Below are positions 37,674-49,031 of a stretch of DNA of 64,000 nt, one piece after another (within the stretch, counting starts at the first letter, position 1; each line of letters opens with the position of its first letter). The position numbers and the translations under genes were made by a program. This DNA is from Carettochelys insculpta (Eukaryota; Chordata; Testudines; Carettochelyidae). The notes under the pieces were generated by a model that worked only from the letters and a program-made list of their open reading frames with translations, made no database searches and was not told the DNA's origin. The stretch is taken from positions 11,324,501-11,388,500 of the forward strand of contig NC_134148.1 of NCBI RefSeq assembly GCF_033958435.1. Reading direction: 5' to 3'.

Positions 37674-38136
37674 TGAAAGGACCATTGTTTCCAGCAGGTG
37701 GCTGAGGATACTGCATTTTGGAACTGATCAGAGGATGACAGGATAGACAACTCTGTTCTTTCTAGTTGGTCAGATTGCTTTGGAAGTGAATTAGTGCAGA
37801 ACTATTCTGAGTGAGCAAAAAGCCTGTGAAAGGGAAGAAAAGGCAAGTACTCCGTTAAAGCTATAGAAAGAGACTGTTAAGTATGGTAGATACTGAGGGA
37901 GAGCTCAGCTGAGGCTACACAGCAGTCACTAGCAGAAAAGGAGGAACACCAGATTATGTGAAAAAGTCAGAAGTTTAAATCAGATGTGCACCACAGATGC
38001 TCGCGATCTCAATTTGAGGAAGGATTAGCATTGAGGAAGGATTAGGATTATGGTGCTCATGGGAAAAATGAAGAAATACTTGGATTAAATCTGGTCTGGG
38101 CCAGAAAGATTAACTCTCATTACTTAAAATAATGAG

Positions 38137-38690
38137 ACATCCTAGGGCACATTAAAGACTAAGAAATTTATTGGGGCATAAGCTCTTGTGGATGAAACCC
38201 ACCTCACCAGGTGCACTGGAGTGGAAATACAGAGGCTGAGATATATGTACGAGTGTATCAAGAGAAGGGAGATACTTATCAAGTATAGTACAAGTATTAA
38301 TGAGACAATTCAGTCAGGGTGGCTGGGGATTACTTTCAGTAGCTGATGGGGAGGTATGAATATTAACAGAAGGGAAATTGCCTTTGTAGTGAGATAAACA
38401 TTTTCAATCTTTATTCATTCAGATGTATTTGCATTACATTTGCAAATGGAGGGCAGCTCTGCTGTTTCTCTTTGTAGTTTGGGTTTGAAGCTTTTGCTGG
38501 TAGGATGGCTACTGTTAAATACTTTACTGAGTGTCCAGGGAGGTTAAAGTGTTTTCCGAGTGGTTTGTGAGCATACCTTTCTTCATGTCTGATTTATGTC
38601 AAATGCTTATGCTCTAATAAGTCTTAGTCTTTAAGGTGCCACAGGACTCGTTTTTGCAGATATAGACTAACATGGCTATCCCCCTGCGAC
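38137..38690. repeat. Two SINE-tail fragments in opposite orientation flanking unrecognised DNA
   Basis: At 38137-38250, ACATTAAAGACTAAGAAATT and GGCATAAGCTCTTGTGGATG; at 38605-38690, AATAAGTCTTAGTCTTTAAG, GTGCCACAGGACTCG and GACTAACATGGCTATCCCCC. Both are of the sauropsid SINE type. Confidence 0.5.
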
Positions 38691-38769
38691 TTGTAATTTG
38701 TTAATTACTGGAATGGCTAATTGTGTTAATGGTCTAATCTACTCACCATCTAACAATAAGGGTAAAAAT

Positions 38770-40020
38770 TAGGATAATTTAATTCAAGCCTGTGTGGTAA
38801 AGCTCTGACCATGCCTTGAGGGTCCTGCACTTGTGGCACAGTGTTTGCCTCAGAGGCTTGCTGTGACCCTCCATCCAGCCTCTTTCCCTTGGGAAAGCAA
38901 GGGCCAAAACCTGCTGAGCCCTCCTCCTCACAGGCTGGTCCACAATTAGGGGTACAAACACCTCTGTAGTCCTGGTTCCCTCCTTTGCAGTGATGTGGGG
39001 AATCCCAGGCCCCTTCTTTACTCTGAGGTTCTGGCCCAGGAACCCTACAGCGGCAGCAACAGACAAGATTTCCCCTACTTCCAGTCTGACATCTTCTTCC
39101 CTGGGCCACTTCCCCAAATAATCCCTTCCAGTATATTTCCTCTGGTGCCTTAGCAAGTCTGTCCTGCTCTTCCACAGCCTCTCTCTGCAGGGGAGGGCAC
39201 TGGTGCTCAGCCAGCTGGTCCTCTCCATGCTGTGGCACCAGCTCAACACCCTGAAGCCAGCCCCAGAGTCCCTGTCCAGGCTACAGAAAATGGTGCTGGA
39301 GTTCTTCTGGCCAGGACTGCACTGGGTCTCTGCAGGTGTCTTGAGTCTTCCCCTGGAGGAGGGGGGTCAGCGCATTGTCTGCATCTCCAGCCATGTCCAC
39401 ACCTTCCGCCTTCAGGCCCTGCAGAGACTCCTTTATAATGCAGGTAGTCTGGCGAGGAGCATGTTTGTACACACCTTCCTCAGCCACCTCCGAGGGCTCT
39501 GGTACAACTGGCAGCTCTTTGTTCTCCACCTGAGAGGCCTTCTGCAAGACCTAGCAGAGCTGATGGAGTTCTACCAGGATCTCCTCCGGACTGGGAATCT
39601 CTTCTCAGTGATCAGGCCCATTGTGGCCACTGAGGGGCAGACTTCCTCAAGGGGCCCCTGCTACACAATCCATTCTTCCATGTGCAAGTGGCAGTCTCCC
39701 TTGTTGCGCCAAGTACTAGTCCTGGTAGCAACCACTTGGGTCAGAGATTTCCTGGACCACAATGGGGAGATGGGTGACTCCCCAAGCACTCAGCCACCGA
39801 ATGGGTCTCTCCACTATCCACACCCCTCTGCACATACACCAGTATGTGCAGATGCATTGCCATGTCTTTTGCTTGTCTTCCTGGAGCAAACCTTGCAAGA
39901 GGGTATGTCCCACACCCCCTCACTGCAACTCCTTCAGCCCTGGTTTTGGGGCCCCAGTTCCATGAGTCCCCTCAGCCTCCCACTCAGAACCCCAGCCAGC
40001 TGTGCAAATTGCAGCTGGTC
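38770..40020 (+). pseudogene. Tx1/L1-like LINE fragment, C-terminal ORF2 region
   Basis: The plus strand from about 39180 encodes GRALVLSQLVLSMLWHQLN, LQKMVLEFFWPGLHWVSAG, LSLPLEEGGQRIVCISSHVH and FRLQALQRLLY. I recognise these as the region after the reverse transcriptase in Tx1-type LINEs of fishes, amphibians and turtles. Upstream text around 39000-39180 fits the preceding part only with stops and frame changes. The open frames on the opposite strand at 38750-39250 are shadows. The downstream part after 39800 is poorly conserved. No endonuclease or YADD-containing region is present, so this is an old fragment. Confidence 0.6.
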
Positions 40021-40025
40021 TTCTT

Positions 40026-40425
40026 TCAGGGCCTAAGCAGACACAGCCTTATAAGAAGGCAGCACCAACCAGCACTATGAACAGTGAACAGGAGCACCTA
40101 ACAGGGAGTTTGCCTGGGAAAGCCTCCAAGAGGAGCTCAGGTAAGTCTGGCATTTGGGGGGCTGCGTTGTGAGCTGGTGGGTTGTCTGAGGTCTTGTTTT
40201 GTTTTGTTTTGCAGAGAGGGGTAGTTGGAAAGCATGTCTGGCAGTTTGGCAAGTTTGCAAGGGGTGAATTGGGAGTGCTTTGTTGCAGGTGCGTCTTCAA
40301 GGGCTGATTAGATTGAAAGCAAGGCTTTGAGCTGGGCCTAAGCAGCCACAGCTTTATAAGAAGGCAGCTACAGTGAACCCTGTGAGCAACGAACAGGGAG
40401 TTTGCCTGGGAATTCACCTTAAGGG
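40026..40425 (+). repeat. Tandem duplicate in the CR1 5'UTR
   Basis: GGGCCTAAGCAGACACAGCC followed by TTATAAGAAGGCAGC and GGGAGTTTGCCTGGGAA occurs at about 40026 and again at about 40333 with small changes. The spacing is about 306 bases. Confidence 0.75.
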
Positions 40426-40562
40426 GGAACCCCATGTCTGTTTTCCCCTTCTTATAGGTTTGTTTCTCGAGTGCCCATCAAGGCAGCACTAGAAACATCT
40501 AAGGGAACTCTCTGAAAAGGGAGAAAATACACAGTGATATAGCTACTGAGAAGTCTGCTGTT

Positions 40563-41510
40563 GTGACCTGCATGGCATGTGCCATGTTTGTCTTCCTCCC
40601 AGACAACAGGAAGAATTTTGTATGTACCAAGTGCAAGCTGGTAACCATTTTGGAAGAGAAGGTTAGAGGATTTGAGGCCCAAATATCAACCCGCAGGTCC
40701 ATTAGAGAAGGCAAAGACTTTCTGGATAGAAGGCACCATATAATACTGCAGGAACAGCAGGCTGTTCTAAACAAGGAGGAGACCTGGAAACATGTTACCT
40801 CCAGGAGGAGAAAACCAATTCAGGTCTCTCCAACTCCAGAGGAGTTAAGTAACCACTTTCAGCCTCTCTACACAGGTGATACGGTGGAGATAGCTGGGGC
40901 TGGTACCTCAGAGGGAATGGATCAGCAAGAGACCCCATGGTTTCTAGGGCATAGGATGAGCAGTCTTAGGGATATCGGTTCCATGACCACCATCCCTAAG
41001 AGAAGAAGATGGGTGGTGGTGACCGGGGACTGGGACAGAGTCATCCATCTCCTGTCCGGACCTAGAATCCAGGCAAGTTTGCTGCTTGCCAGGAGCTAGA
41101 ATCTGGGATGTTACTGAGTCTTGGCCAAAAAATCATCAAACCTGTAGATTATTACCCCTTCCTACTTCTCCATGTAGGAACTAATGATACAACCAAGAAT
41201 GATCTTGATGAGATCACAGTGGATTACGTAATCCTAGGAAGAAAGATGAAAGAATATGGAGCACAAGTGGTGTTCTCGTCCATCCTCCCTGTCAAAGGAA
41301 GGGGTCCAGGTAGGGATAGCTGAATTACAGAGGTAAATGTGTGGTTGCATAGGTGGTGTCGCAGAGAAGATCTGATTTCTCTGACCATGGGATTCTCTTT
41401 TGTGAACGAGGATTGCTGAGAAGAGATAGGATCCACCTAATGAAGAGAGGAAAGAGCATCTTTGCAGGCAGGCTTGCAAACCTAATGAGAAGGGCTTTAA
41501 ACTAGGTTCA
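40563..41510 (+). pseudogene. CR1 ORF1 remnant
   Basis: The first frame (to 41099) has FVCTKCKLVTILEEKVRGFE, a cysteine-containing plus coiled-coil start typical of CR1 ORF1, and RRRWVVVTGD, where the esterase GDS motif has lost its serine. A second frame (41108-41323) has YYPFLLLHVGTNDTTKNDLD, the GTND block of the SGNH esterase-like domain, and GAQVVFSSILPV. Further text to about 41510 (KRGKSIFAGRLANLMRRALN) completes the usual ORF1 end. In CR1, ORF1 product binds RNA and may bind lipid. At least two frame changes and a stop make this copy nonfunctional. Confidence 0.8.
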
Positions 41511-41540
41511 TGGGGGACCGTGACACAAGCCCTGACATAA

Positions 41541-42190
41541 GTGGGGGAAAAAGTAGGGAACAATAAATTAGGTTTCCTGGGAGAAGAGGAGAAAGTGGGC
41601 CAATCAGTCACTTTTTTATGGTGCTTATACAAAAATGCAAAAAGGCTGGGGAACAAACAGGAAGAATTAGAGGCCCTGGCACAGCCAAAGAAGTATGAGG
41701 TGGTTGGAATAATGGAGACTTGGTGGGATAATTCACATAACTGGAGCACAGTAATGGAAGGGTATAAACTGCCTAGGAAGGACAGACAGGAGACACAGAG
41801 GAGGAGTTGCGCTCTATGTAGGGGAGCAGTACGATAGTTCAGAGCTCCAATATAAGGAGGGAGAAAAACCAGTTGAGTGTCTTTGGGTTAAGCTTACAGG
41901 CGGAGGTAACAGAGGTGATGTTGTAGTTGGTGTCTGCTACAGACCGCCAGATCAGGGAGATGAGATAGATGAGGACTTCTTCAGAAAGCTAAGAGAAGCT
42001 TCCAAATCACAGGCCCTGGTTCTCATGGGAGACTTTAATCATCGAGGCATTTGTTGGGAGACCAATACAGCAACGTACAGACAATCCAGGAAGTTTTTGG
42101 AGAATGTTGGAGATAACTTCTTGGTACAAGTGCTGAAGGAACTGACCAGGGGCCATGCACAACTTGACGTGCTGGAGTGCACTATCAATC
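41541..42190 (+). pseudogene. CR1 ORF2 endonuclease fragment
   Basis: Frames encode the apurinic-type endonuclease of CR1: LGNKQEELEALAQPKKYEVV, GIMETWWDNSHNWS, VVVGVCYRPPDQGDEIDEDF and LVLMGDFNHRGICW, where the last is the conserved GDFN metal-binding block. The expected ITETWW glutamate-containing motif reads IMETWW. Several frame changes occur around 41800-41900. The sequence departs from CR1 after QLDVLE near 42180. Confidence 0.82.
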
Positions 42191-42404
42191 TCAGCACCTG
42201 TGGATCTATCTATCTCATGTAGCAGTATTTTACCTTCTAATTTCCCTACAGTTCTACTGACCTGTAGAAAAAATCTGAAAGTGGTAGGGTCACCTCCTGA
42301 CAGGTCACCTGCTCCCATGGCTATTTGTGCATTTTGATTTGGTCCACATCTGGAAGCTGCACAAACATACAAGAGGAGGCCTGGTACAGAACAGGTAGGT
42401 TATA

Positions 42405-42721
42405 ATGGGCTGAACAAACTTTTTACATCGGGCCCCACTTTTTGTCCCAACAATTAGCTCCAACTTGTCTAATGTAATTCAAACGGATGGAAATTTTGGT
42501 TATGTTCATCTGAAAAAAAAAACCCTTTCAACACGTATGAAAATATGGAGAATGTACAAACTTTATTAATTGGTATATAAATGTGAAAACACATACGTAA
42601 AAACAGCACCATATTTCTACCCTCTCAGGATGAGCCTAAGATCCAGCAGCTGATTGTGCTGTGCCCCTCATTTTACAAAATTTCTCCTGAGGGGGCCCAC
42701 CCCCCACATTGTGCACCCCTG
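42405..42721. repeat. hAT MITE (same family as 54931-55276)
   Basis: The left end ATGGGCTGAACAAACTTTTT and the right end TGTGCACCCCTG match the CAGGGGTGAGCAAACT/CACCCCTG terminal pattern of hAT MITEs. The interior shares GGCCCCACTTTTTGTCCC and GGAAATTTTGGTTATGTTCA with 54931-55276. Confidence 0.7.
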
Positions 42722-43392
42722 GGTAAGACCATTTATTTATTTATTTACTCCTGTCATATGGTAGAGGTTAGTATCTCCTCAGTCTTGTGGATGTAAAAGG
42801 AATTTATATAGGTCAAGATAACATATGATTGTCATTAAGTATTTATAAATTAACTAGTGAATCTAAAAGACCAAATGTTGACTAGTCCTGTACAGGACTT
42901 ATGAGGATGACAGAAAGAGGCAAGATGTTTTCCCCTTTCTCTGTGCTATAAATTACATGTGGCAGCTTGTTTCCCAATATAAACATCTGGGCTAATGGCA
43001 ATCTCCTGGTAGGGCAGCACGGATGGAACTTTTTGCACTTGGTGGGGGATGATACACATGTATCATCTTCAAATGACGTGAGACATCAAGTCTTGCTCCT
43101 CAATGCATCTCCTCATATTCATCTTTATCTGTGCAACACAGGAACAGTAACTCTGCAAACTACTGACAGTATAATGTCTGTCCACTGTACACTTCTGATG
43201 CAGTGTCTTTAAGAGCTGCTTCATAGCTTCTCGATATATGAAAACCCCAACATTATGATAAATACTTAACTCAAATCATGGGACAATTGTAAAAAGAATT
43301 GTGACTGAGTTACAGACAAACCATGGGAAATCATAAAAAATGTAATAATGGAGCTTATTGTTTGTGAAAATCCCCCACCTTATTAGTTAACA
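42722..43392. other. Intergenic, nothing recognised
   Basis: AT-rich DNA between two repeats; no gene supported. Confidence 0.4.
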
Positions 43393-43960
43393 AATCACAG
43401 AATCATAGAATGCTAGGACTGGAAGGGACCTTGAGAGGTTATTGTGTCCAGCCCCCGGCCCTCATGGCAGGACCAAGTACTGTCTAGACCACCCCTGATA
43501 GACATCTATCTAACCTGTTCTTAAATATCTTCAGAGATGGAGAGTCCACAACCTCCCTAGGCAATTTATTCCACTGTTTGACCACCCTGACAACTAGGAA
43601 CTTTTTCCTAATGTCCAACCTAAAGCTCCCTTGCTGCAGTTTAAGCCCATTGCTTCTTGTTCTATCCTCAGAGGTCAAGAACAAGTTTTCTCCCTCCTCC
43701 TTATGACACCCTTTTAGATACCTGAAAACCGCTATCATGTCCCCCCCCCCTTAATCTTTTTTCCAAACTAAACAAGCCCAATTCTTTCAGCCTTTATTCA
43801 TGTCATGTTCTCTAGACCTTTGATCATTCTTGTTGCTCTTTTCTGGACCCTTTCAAAATTTCTCCACATCTTTCTTGAAATGCAGTACCCAGAACTGGGA
43901 CACAACACTCCAACTGGGGCCTAACCAGTGCAGAGTAGAGCGGAAGAATGAGTTCTCATG
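43393..43960 (-). mobile_element. 5'-truncated CR1 LINE, minus strand
   Basis: The 3' end lies at the left: CACAGAATCATAGAATGCTA with the ATTCTATG-type tail, then the minus-strand frame 43738-43484 encodes YLKGCHKEEGENLFLTSEDR, LKLQQGSFRLDIRKKFLVVR and QWNKLPREVVDSPSLKIFKN, the CR1 ORF2 C-terminus. The homology continues rightward with frame changes to about 43960 (CAGTGCAGAGTAGAGCGGAA). Confidence 0.88.
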
Positions 43961-44859
43961 TCTTTTTCAAAATACACCTATTAATGCATCCCAGAATCAT
44001 GCAAAATATGGTCCACTATTACTTTTCTGTGATTTTTCTGTTGTTGGCAGCCTGGGTCTGAAAGCCGGAGTTCCCAAGGTGAGTCAGCTGGGGCTGGGTG
44101 GGTTGACCAGTGTTCCCATGGTCAAAATTATGGTGGAAGTCTAATATTGTGATATCTGCAATATTGCAAATGAGGTAGGGCCCTAATTTTGATTCAGTAA
44201 TAGATTAAATATACTGTAGACTAATTTGTTCTTTTGTTTTTGTTCATTCTTTATAAACGTTCGCTGCTTGTCATGTATAACTCACTCTGCCTTTTTATCT
44301 TTTGTATCAATTAAATTAATATGAATTTAAATAATCCAGTTTATTAAGCACAAAAACATGCTTTCCAAGGAATATTACTTTCTACTTTCTGTTGCAGTAC
44401 TCAATGAAAGAACTGTAACAATGGAAAAACATTTTGTATTTTGCTCAAACAGGACAAAATGATACCTTCAGCGTAAGAAATCACTATCTGAAAAATCTTT
44501 TTATAAATGACTGTGTTCTGTTCCTATATCCAAATAAGGACACAAGGAACTATGGCAAGATTTGCACCACATAACTACTCATGGGTCTGAGTGAGGAGGC
44601 TTTGCAGTTAGGAGTTCTGTTGAAAGTCTAAGCCATTATATCAAGCATGTGTGGGAGTAGCTGATAAGCATTTCATTTCCACTCACATGTTCCCAGATTC
44701 ATGCTGCTGTGAATCTTACACAACCTGATCAGTCCCCCACACTCAAATAACTACATGTTTTTTTAAAAAAACTGACTGATGTGTAGTAGAAGGAGAGGCA
44801 AATGGAGAATATCCCCAAACAACTAGTTTTAATTAACCTTCAACTACTGCTGTAGCTTA
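43961..44859. other. Intergenic, nothing recognised
   Basis: About 900 bases of AT-rich sequence without a supported feature. Confidence 0.4.
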
Positions 44860-45121
44860 GGCTATGTCTACACTAGCCCCCGCCTTCTGAAAGGGGGATG
44901 CTAATGACATACTTCAGGATATGCTAATGAGGCACTACAATGAATATGCAGTGCCTCATTAGCATAAGGATGTCTGCGGCCCTTCAAAAGTGCTGCTTTT
45001 GATCACACACAGCTTGTCTACAGAAGGTCCTTTTTGAAAGGACCCCCCACGCTTCAAAATCCCCTTATTCCTATCAACAAATAGGAATAAGGGGATTTCC
45101 AAGTGTGTGGGGTCCTTTTTT

Positions 45122-46365
45122 GTTGAGGCGGGCAGATCTGCTTCGATTGGGCCTGGTGAACTGTAGATGCAAGTGGATGATTCAGTAGTTGCCCAGAATA
45201 TACATGACACTTTTCTAGAGATCATGAAAGCTCTCAAGGTCTTTATAGAATTCAGACCTCGCAGTAAGAGCCAGTCATCTGGTGGTGGCAGTGGTACTAA
45301 TCCTATCTCCTTTATCGCTACTAGATGACATCTGGGCAACCTGCCTCCTAGCCAGACTGGTTTGCAAAGTTCCAGAACTGAGTGTGTTACTGGGAAGACT
45401 CTGCCCACCACCAAGAGTAGCAGTTCTTATCGCTTCAGAACATCTACTGAAGGGGAAGGCACAATGACCAGCCCTTTCAGATCAGAGATGGGGAGTCTGA
45501 TCCATTCGAACACAGCAAGGATGAACTTGGGGCGGCAAGAAGGGAGTGGAAGGTATGTCAGAGCAGCTTTCACCTCTTCTTATCATACCAGGTTTGCCTA
45601 CCTCCCTGTGTCTCATTTCCCCTCCACCACCAGCCCCATTAGTGTTTCTTCTAGTAGCAGCCATGGATCTGCCTCAGACACATTAACCAGGCCTTCTAGT
45701 TCACCTGTCTGTGGATTTCCAAGCGATGGGGGCTTTATTTCATCTGATGAATATGGCTCTAGCCCTGGTGATTTCAGGTACTTTTGTGTCAGAAGTAGTA
45801 CTTCAGATTCCTTGGGAAACACACCACCTGTCAGAGAAGAGAATTGCTTAAGTGTATACATGTCCATGAATAAACAGCAAGCAGATGATAGCTCAAGGGA
45901 TGATCATATGGAAGCAGAAAAGTGCTTCAGAAAAAGAACTTATTATCTGACTAAACCAACTTCTGTAACAGTGCAGCAGAAAACTACACAAACCCCACTG
46001 CTTCTTTAGATGAAGATTCTGCAGGAAGGCACAGAGAGTTAACTTGTTCTGACTCTCCAAAATTAAAAGAGAACCATGAGCCTGAGTGTAGAGATGCTAC
46101 TTTTGATTCTGTATGTAACCAAAGCAGAAGTAAAGCCAGGGATGATGGATACATGCCAATGATGCCAGGAGTTGCATCTTCACTCACTAGCAACAGTGAT
46201 TATTTGCCAATGACTCCAAAAAATGTGTCTGTCCCAAAACAGATACTAATTCTTGGTCGTCATCTCAGGTAGACGCCAGAGGATATAGGATGATGTTTCC
46301 TTGGGCTAGTTTTTCACCTGTACAAAATCCAGTAGCTGGATTTACTTCAAAAGGGAGTAATGAAC
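45122..46365 (+). pseudogene. Insulin receptor substrate (IRS1-like) gene fragment, pseudogenised
   Basis: The plus strand encodes an internal part of an IRS-family docking protein. It begins in the end of the PTB domain (GRSASIGPGEL, then a stop, then MQVDDSVVAQNIHDTFLE) and runs through FRPRSKSQSSGGG, TGLQSSRTECVTG, TEGEGTM, ISVSSSSSHGSASD, FPSDGGFISSDEYGSSPGDF, SDSLGNTPPVRE and KCFRKRTYYLTKPTSVT. After a stop at 46007-46009 it continues with DDGYMPMMPGVASS and DYLPMTPKNVSVPKQI, degenerate versions of the YMPM/YxxM tyrosine motifs that recruit PI3-kinase. The N-terminal PH domain and C-terminal half are absent. Several stops and frame changes show it is dead. IRS1 coding sequence is intronless, so lack of introns does not prove retroposition. 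It might instead be IRS2-like in places (RKRTYYLT). Confidence 0.85.
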
Positions 46366-46369
46366 AGGT

Positions 46370-46912
46370 GTTATTTTTTTTTGGCTTTGGTGAGGCTGCA
46401 TCTGGAGCACTGTGTCCAGTTCTGGGCCCCCAATTGTAGCAAGGATGTGGATACACTGGAGAGGATCCAGCGGAGGGCGACCAAAATAATTAGGGGGCTG
46501 GAGCATATGGCCTACGAAGAAAGGTTGAGGAAACTGGGACTGTTTAGTCTGCAGAAGAGAACACTGAGGGGGGGACTTGATAACAGCCTTCAACTTACTG
46601 AAGGGAGGTTGCAAAGAGGCTGGAAAGAGGCTGTTCACAGTGGTCATGGATGGCAGAATGCAGAACAATGGTCTCAAGTTGAACATTAGGAAAAACTTTT
46701 TCACTAGGAGGGTGGTAAAGCACTGGAATGATCTACCCAGATAAGTAGAGGAATCTCCATCCCTGGAGGTGTTTAAGTCTTGCCTTGACAAAGCCCTGGC
46801 TGATCTGATCTGATGGGTTTGGTCCTGCCTAGCGCAGGGGGCTGGACTTGATGGCTTTTTAGGTCTCTTCCAGCTCTATTGTTCTATGATTCTATGATTG
46901 ATTCTATGACCT
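46370..46912 (+). mobile_element. CR1 LINE 3' end, plus strand
   Basis: It starts after a T-run with [20 protein letters not shown], then [20 protein letters not shown] and [17 protein letters not shown] of CR1 ORF2, passes through frameshifts and ends with the TTCTATGATTCTATGATTG tail. The 5' border abuts the IRS-like fragment directly and the 3' border abuts the MITE right arm. Confidence 0.88.
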
Positions 46913-47052
46913 TGTGTGGATGAGCTGCATGCGATCCAAAGCTGCACTTTTGAAATGCCGTGGACACCATTATGCTAATGAGGCGCTGCATATCCCGAAG
47001 TGTCTCATTAGCATCCCCATTTTGAAAGGGGGAGGCTAGTGTAAACATAGCC

Positions 47053-49031
47053 TAGGACCTAAAAAACTATACATTTCTCTGACCCCCACCCCAAGCTATA
47101 AGTGTATTGGGGCAAGGGGCCCTCTTTCTCCCACCAGTCTTTGGGTCCAGCAGCCTTGTTCCTTCATCAGGCAAGCAGCTATTTTCTGGAGCCACAGTGC
47201 AGCTGCTCCCTCCTCCGGCTTAAAAACAACTGGTACCAATACCATCCCCCACTCTCAAAACCAGCCTCTATCCCAGGCAGCTTTTAAAAGGTCCATCATA
47301 GAGCTTCAACAGCCCTCTGACTGGAGCCACCTGGTCCTCATCTGCTGGGCCAGCAGCAATCCACCTCTCATTTGCAAGGAAGTTGACCCGTCTCTCCCTT
47401 TTGGGGCTGTTTTCCTCCCTGCTGTAGCAGCGCTGTGGCTAAAACTTTTGAAGTACAGATAATATTTTAGGAAACTTGAGAGGTAACGTAATGACTTAAT
47501 AAAGAAAAGCTCACTTTAACCTTAAATCCAGAATAGATTCTATTTCCCTAACACTGGATGTGAGCCACGTGCCTGGAAGTGTAGGATGGTGTCTGTGGCC
47601 ACATATAACTGGGAAAGACACCTCTGCTGCTTCAGGATTAGGCGTATAGGTGGGTAGCAGGTGGGGCTCTGGGAGAAATCTAACCCTGAAACTTTGGTGG
47701 AGCCCCTGGCCAGGAATATTTCTGGTGCCCAGATACCATGGGCCCACAGAACTCCCCACTTATTAGAGCAAGGGGTATTCACTTCTTGACGAGAGTATTG
47801 CTTTCTCTTTCTCCTGCTGAGATACCCAACTTCTGAGACAGTTAATCCGTACAAGTAGACAGTAGCTGCCCTTCCATTTATGTTTTCATATTGCTTTTAT
47901 GTATATTCTACAGTTGGGGCAGGCGCTGAAACTTAAGTCTGTCCAACACAAAGACAGTTTTAAAATTGCTTGTAATTTTGCCATATCTAAATTGTTCAGG
48001 CTCAAAATACTACTTTGGTGTGTCTGCCTTAGAATGAAATGTTTCTGAGTTTCAGTAAAAATAAACAACCCAATATAGTTCAGTAGTTTTCAGGAATATA
48101 GCTGTTAATGAATTGGTTGTAAATGTTTGGTACATTTATTTTTTGGAAGCTCCAGCTTCTTTAGGATTTGGAACAAAGAAAGGTTTATACTCAACTGGAG
48201 GGTCGAATTAAGATATGAATTTTCAGCTACATTAATTATGCAACTGGGGACAATGTACCTTAATTTGGGCTTCTGCTCGGTCTCCAATGCAGGAGGTCAA
48301 TGAGGGTGAACACTCCTGTTGATTTCTTTTACTCCTAACAGGGAGTACTGGTGATGATGTGGGTGCTCTGTAAGTTCAACTTAGTGCATCCCTCCCAGGC
48401 GCACTAAATTGAACCCTGGAAGATTGACCGCAGCAGCATTGATCTTCCCAGAAGCGTAGATGTAGCTAGAGTTGAAGTTTGGGTTGGGGACTGCCTTGGT
48501 TTCATGGATTCACGTTTGGTACTTCCTATGAAGATCAGGTTAAGCTATGGAGTAGACCTTCTAATGATCTGTTTGAACAGTCTGGGTAGTGATTGCCAGC
48601 TAAAATTTTCAGAACAGTTAGTCTGCACTGAGCACACACCAACCCAGGGTTGCAGTCATTCACTAGGACTTTATTTAAAATTGCTGCTTCTGGTTATAAG
48701 CTACACAAAGATAACAACAACTGCTGGACTGTTTCTTCAATGCTTTGTATTCCTTCTCCTCCATGGGCATCCAGATGGTGTGGCGGAGGAAGCTGCCTCA
48801 GCTGAAGAAGAGGGGACAAGAGGCAGTCTTTTGCTGATAGTGGGGTTGATGGAAAAAAAGGGACTGCCTGAATAAAGAGAGGTGGAGTTGGGACGAACTA
48901 CTCAGATTAGGCAAGCAGCTGAATGGCATGGAATAGGGTTTCCTGAGCACTAGTATGAGAAGGAACAGAAGTGGAGTGCAGAAGAGGGTCAATGGAGACT
49001 GGCTAGACAGTAAGATTGGGAAGGAGAGAAA
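47053..49031. other. Intergenic, nothing certain
   Basis: About 2 kb. The GTAAGTTCAACTTAGTGCAT and GCGTAGATGTAGCTAGA text at 48370-48470 hints at an eroded MITE. No gene supported. Confidence 0.4.

Larger units (their letters stand above)
40026..42190 (+). mobile_element. CR1 LINE, 5' half (5'UTR, ORF1, start of ORF2)
   Basis: The segment holds, in order, a duplicated 5'UTR block, an ORF1 remnant with its zinc-finger-like and SGNH-esterase-like parts, and the endonuclease part of ORF2. It stops near 42190, so the reverse transcriptase and 3' end are missing. This is unusual because most genomic CR1 copies keep the 3' end and lose the 5' end. Confidence 0.8.
44860..47052. mobile_element. Palindromic MITE split by a 1.8 kb insert
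   Basis: The left arm (44860-45120) starts GGCTATGTCTACACTAGCCC and has CAGTGCCTCATTAGCATAAG and AAGGTCCTTTTTGAAAGG. The right arm (about 46912-47052) has ACACCATTATGCTAATGAGG, CATCCCCATTTTGAAAGGGG and the terminus AGTGTAAACATAGCC. TA flanks both ends. The insert between them is an IRS1-like fragment followed by a CR1 3' end. Confidence 0.75.

Noticed and set aside
38750..39249. Two overlapping minus-strand frames of about 160 codons
   Set aside because: Antisense to the Tx1-like LINE coding strand; no independent domain.
45122..46365. IRS-like region as a functional gene
   Set aside because: Multiple stops, missing PH domain and C-terminus, and it lies inside a split MITE.
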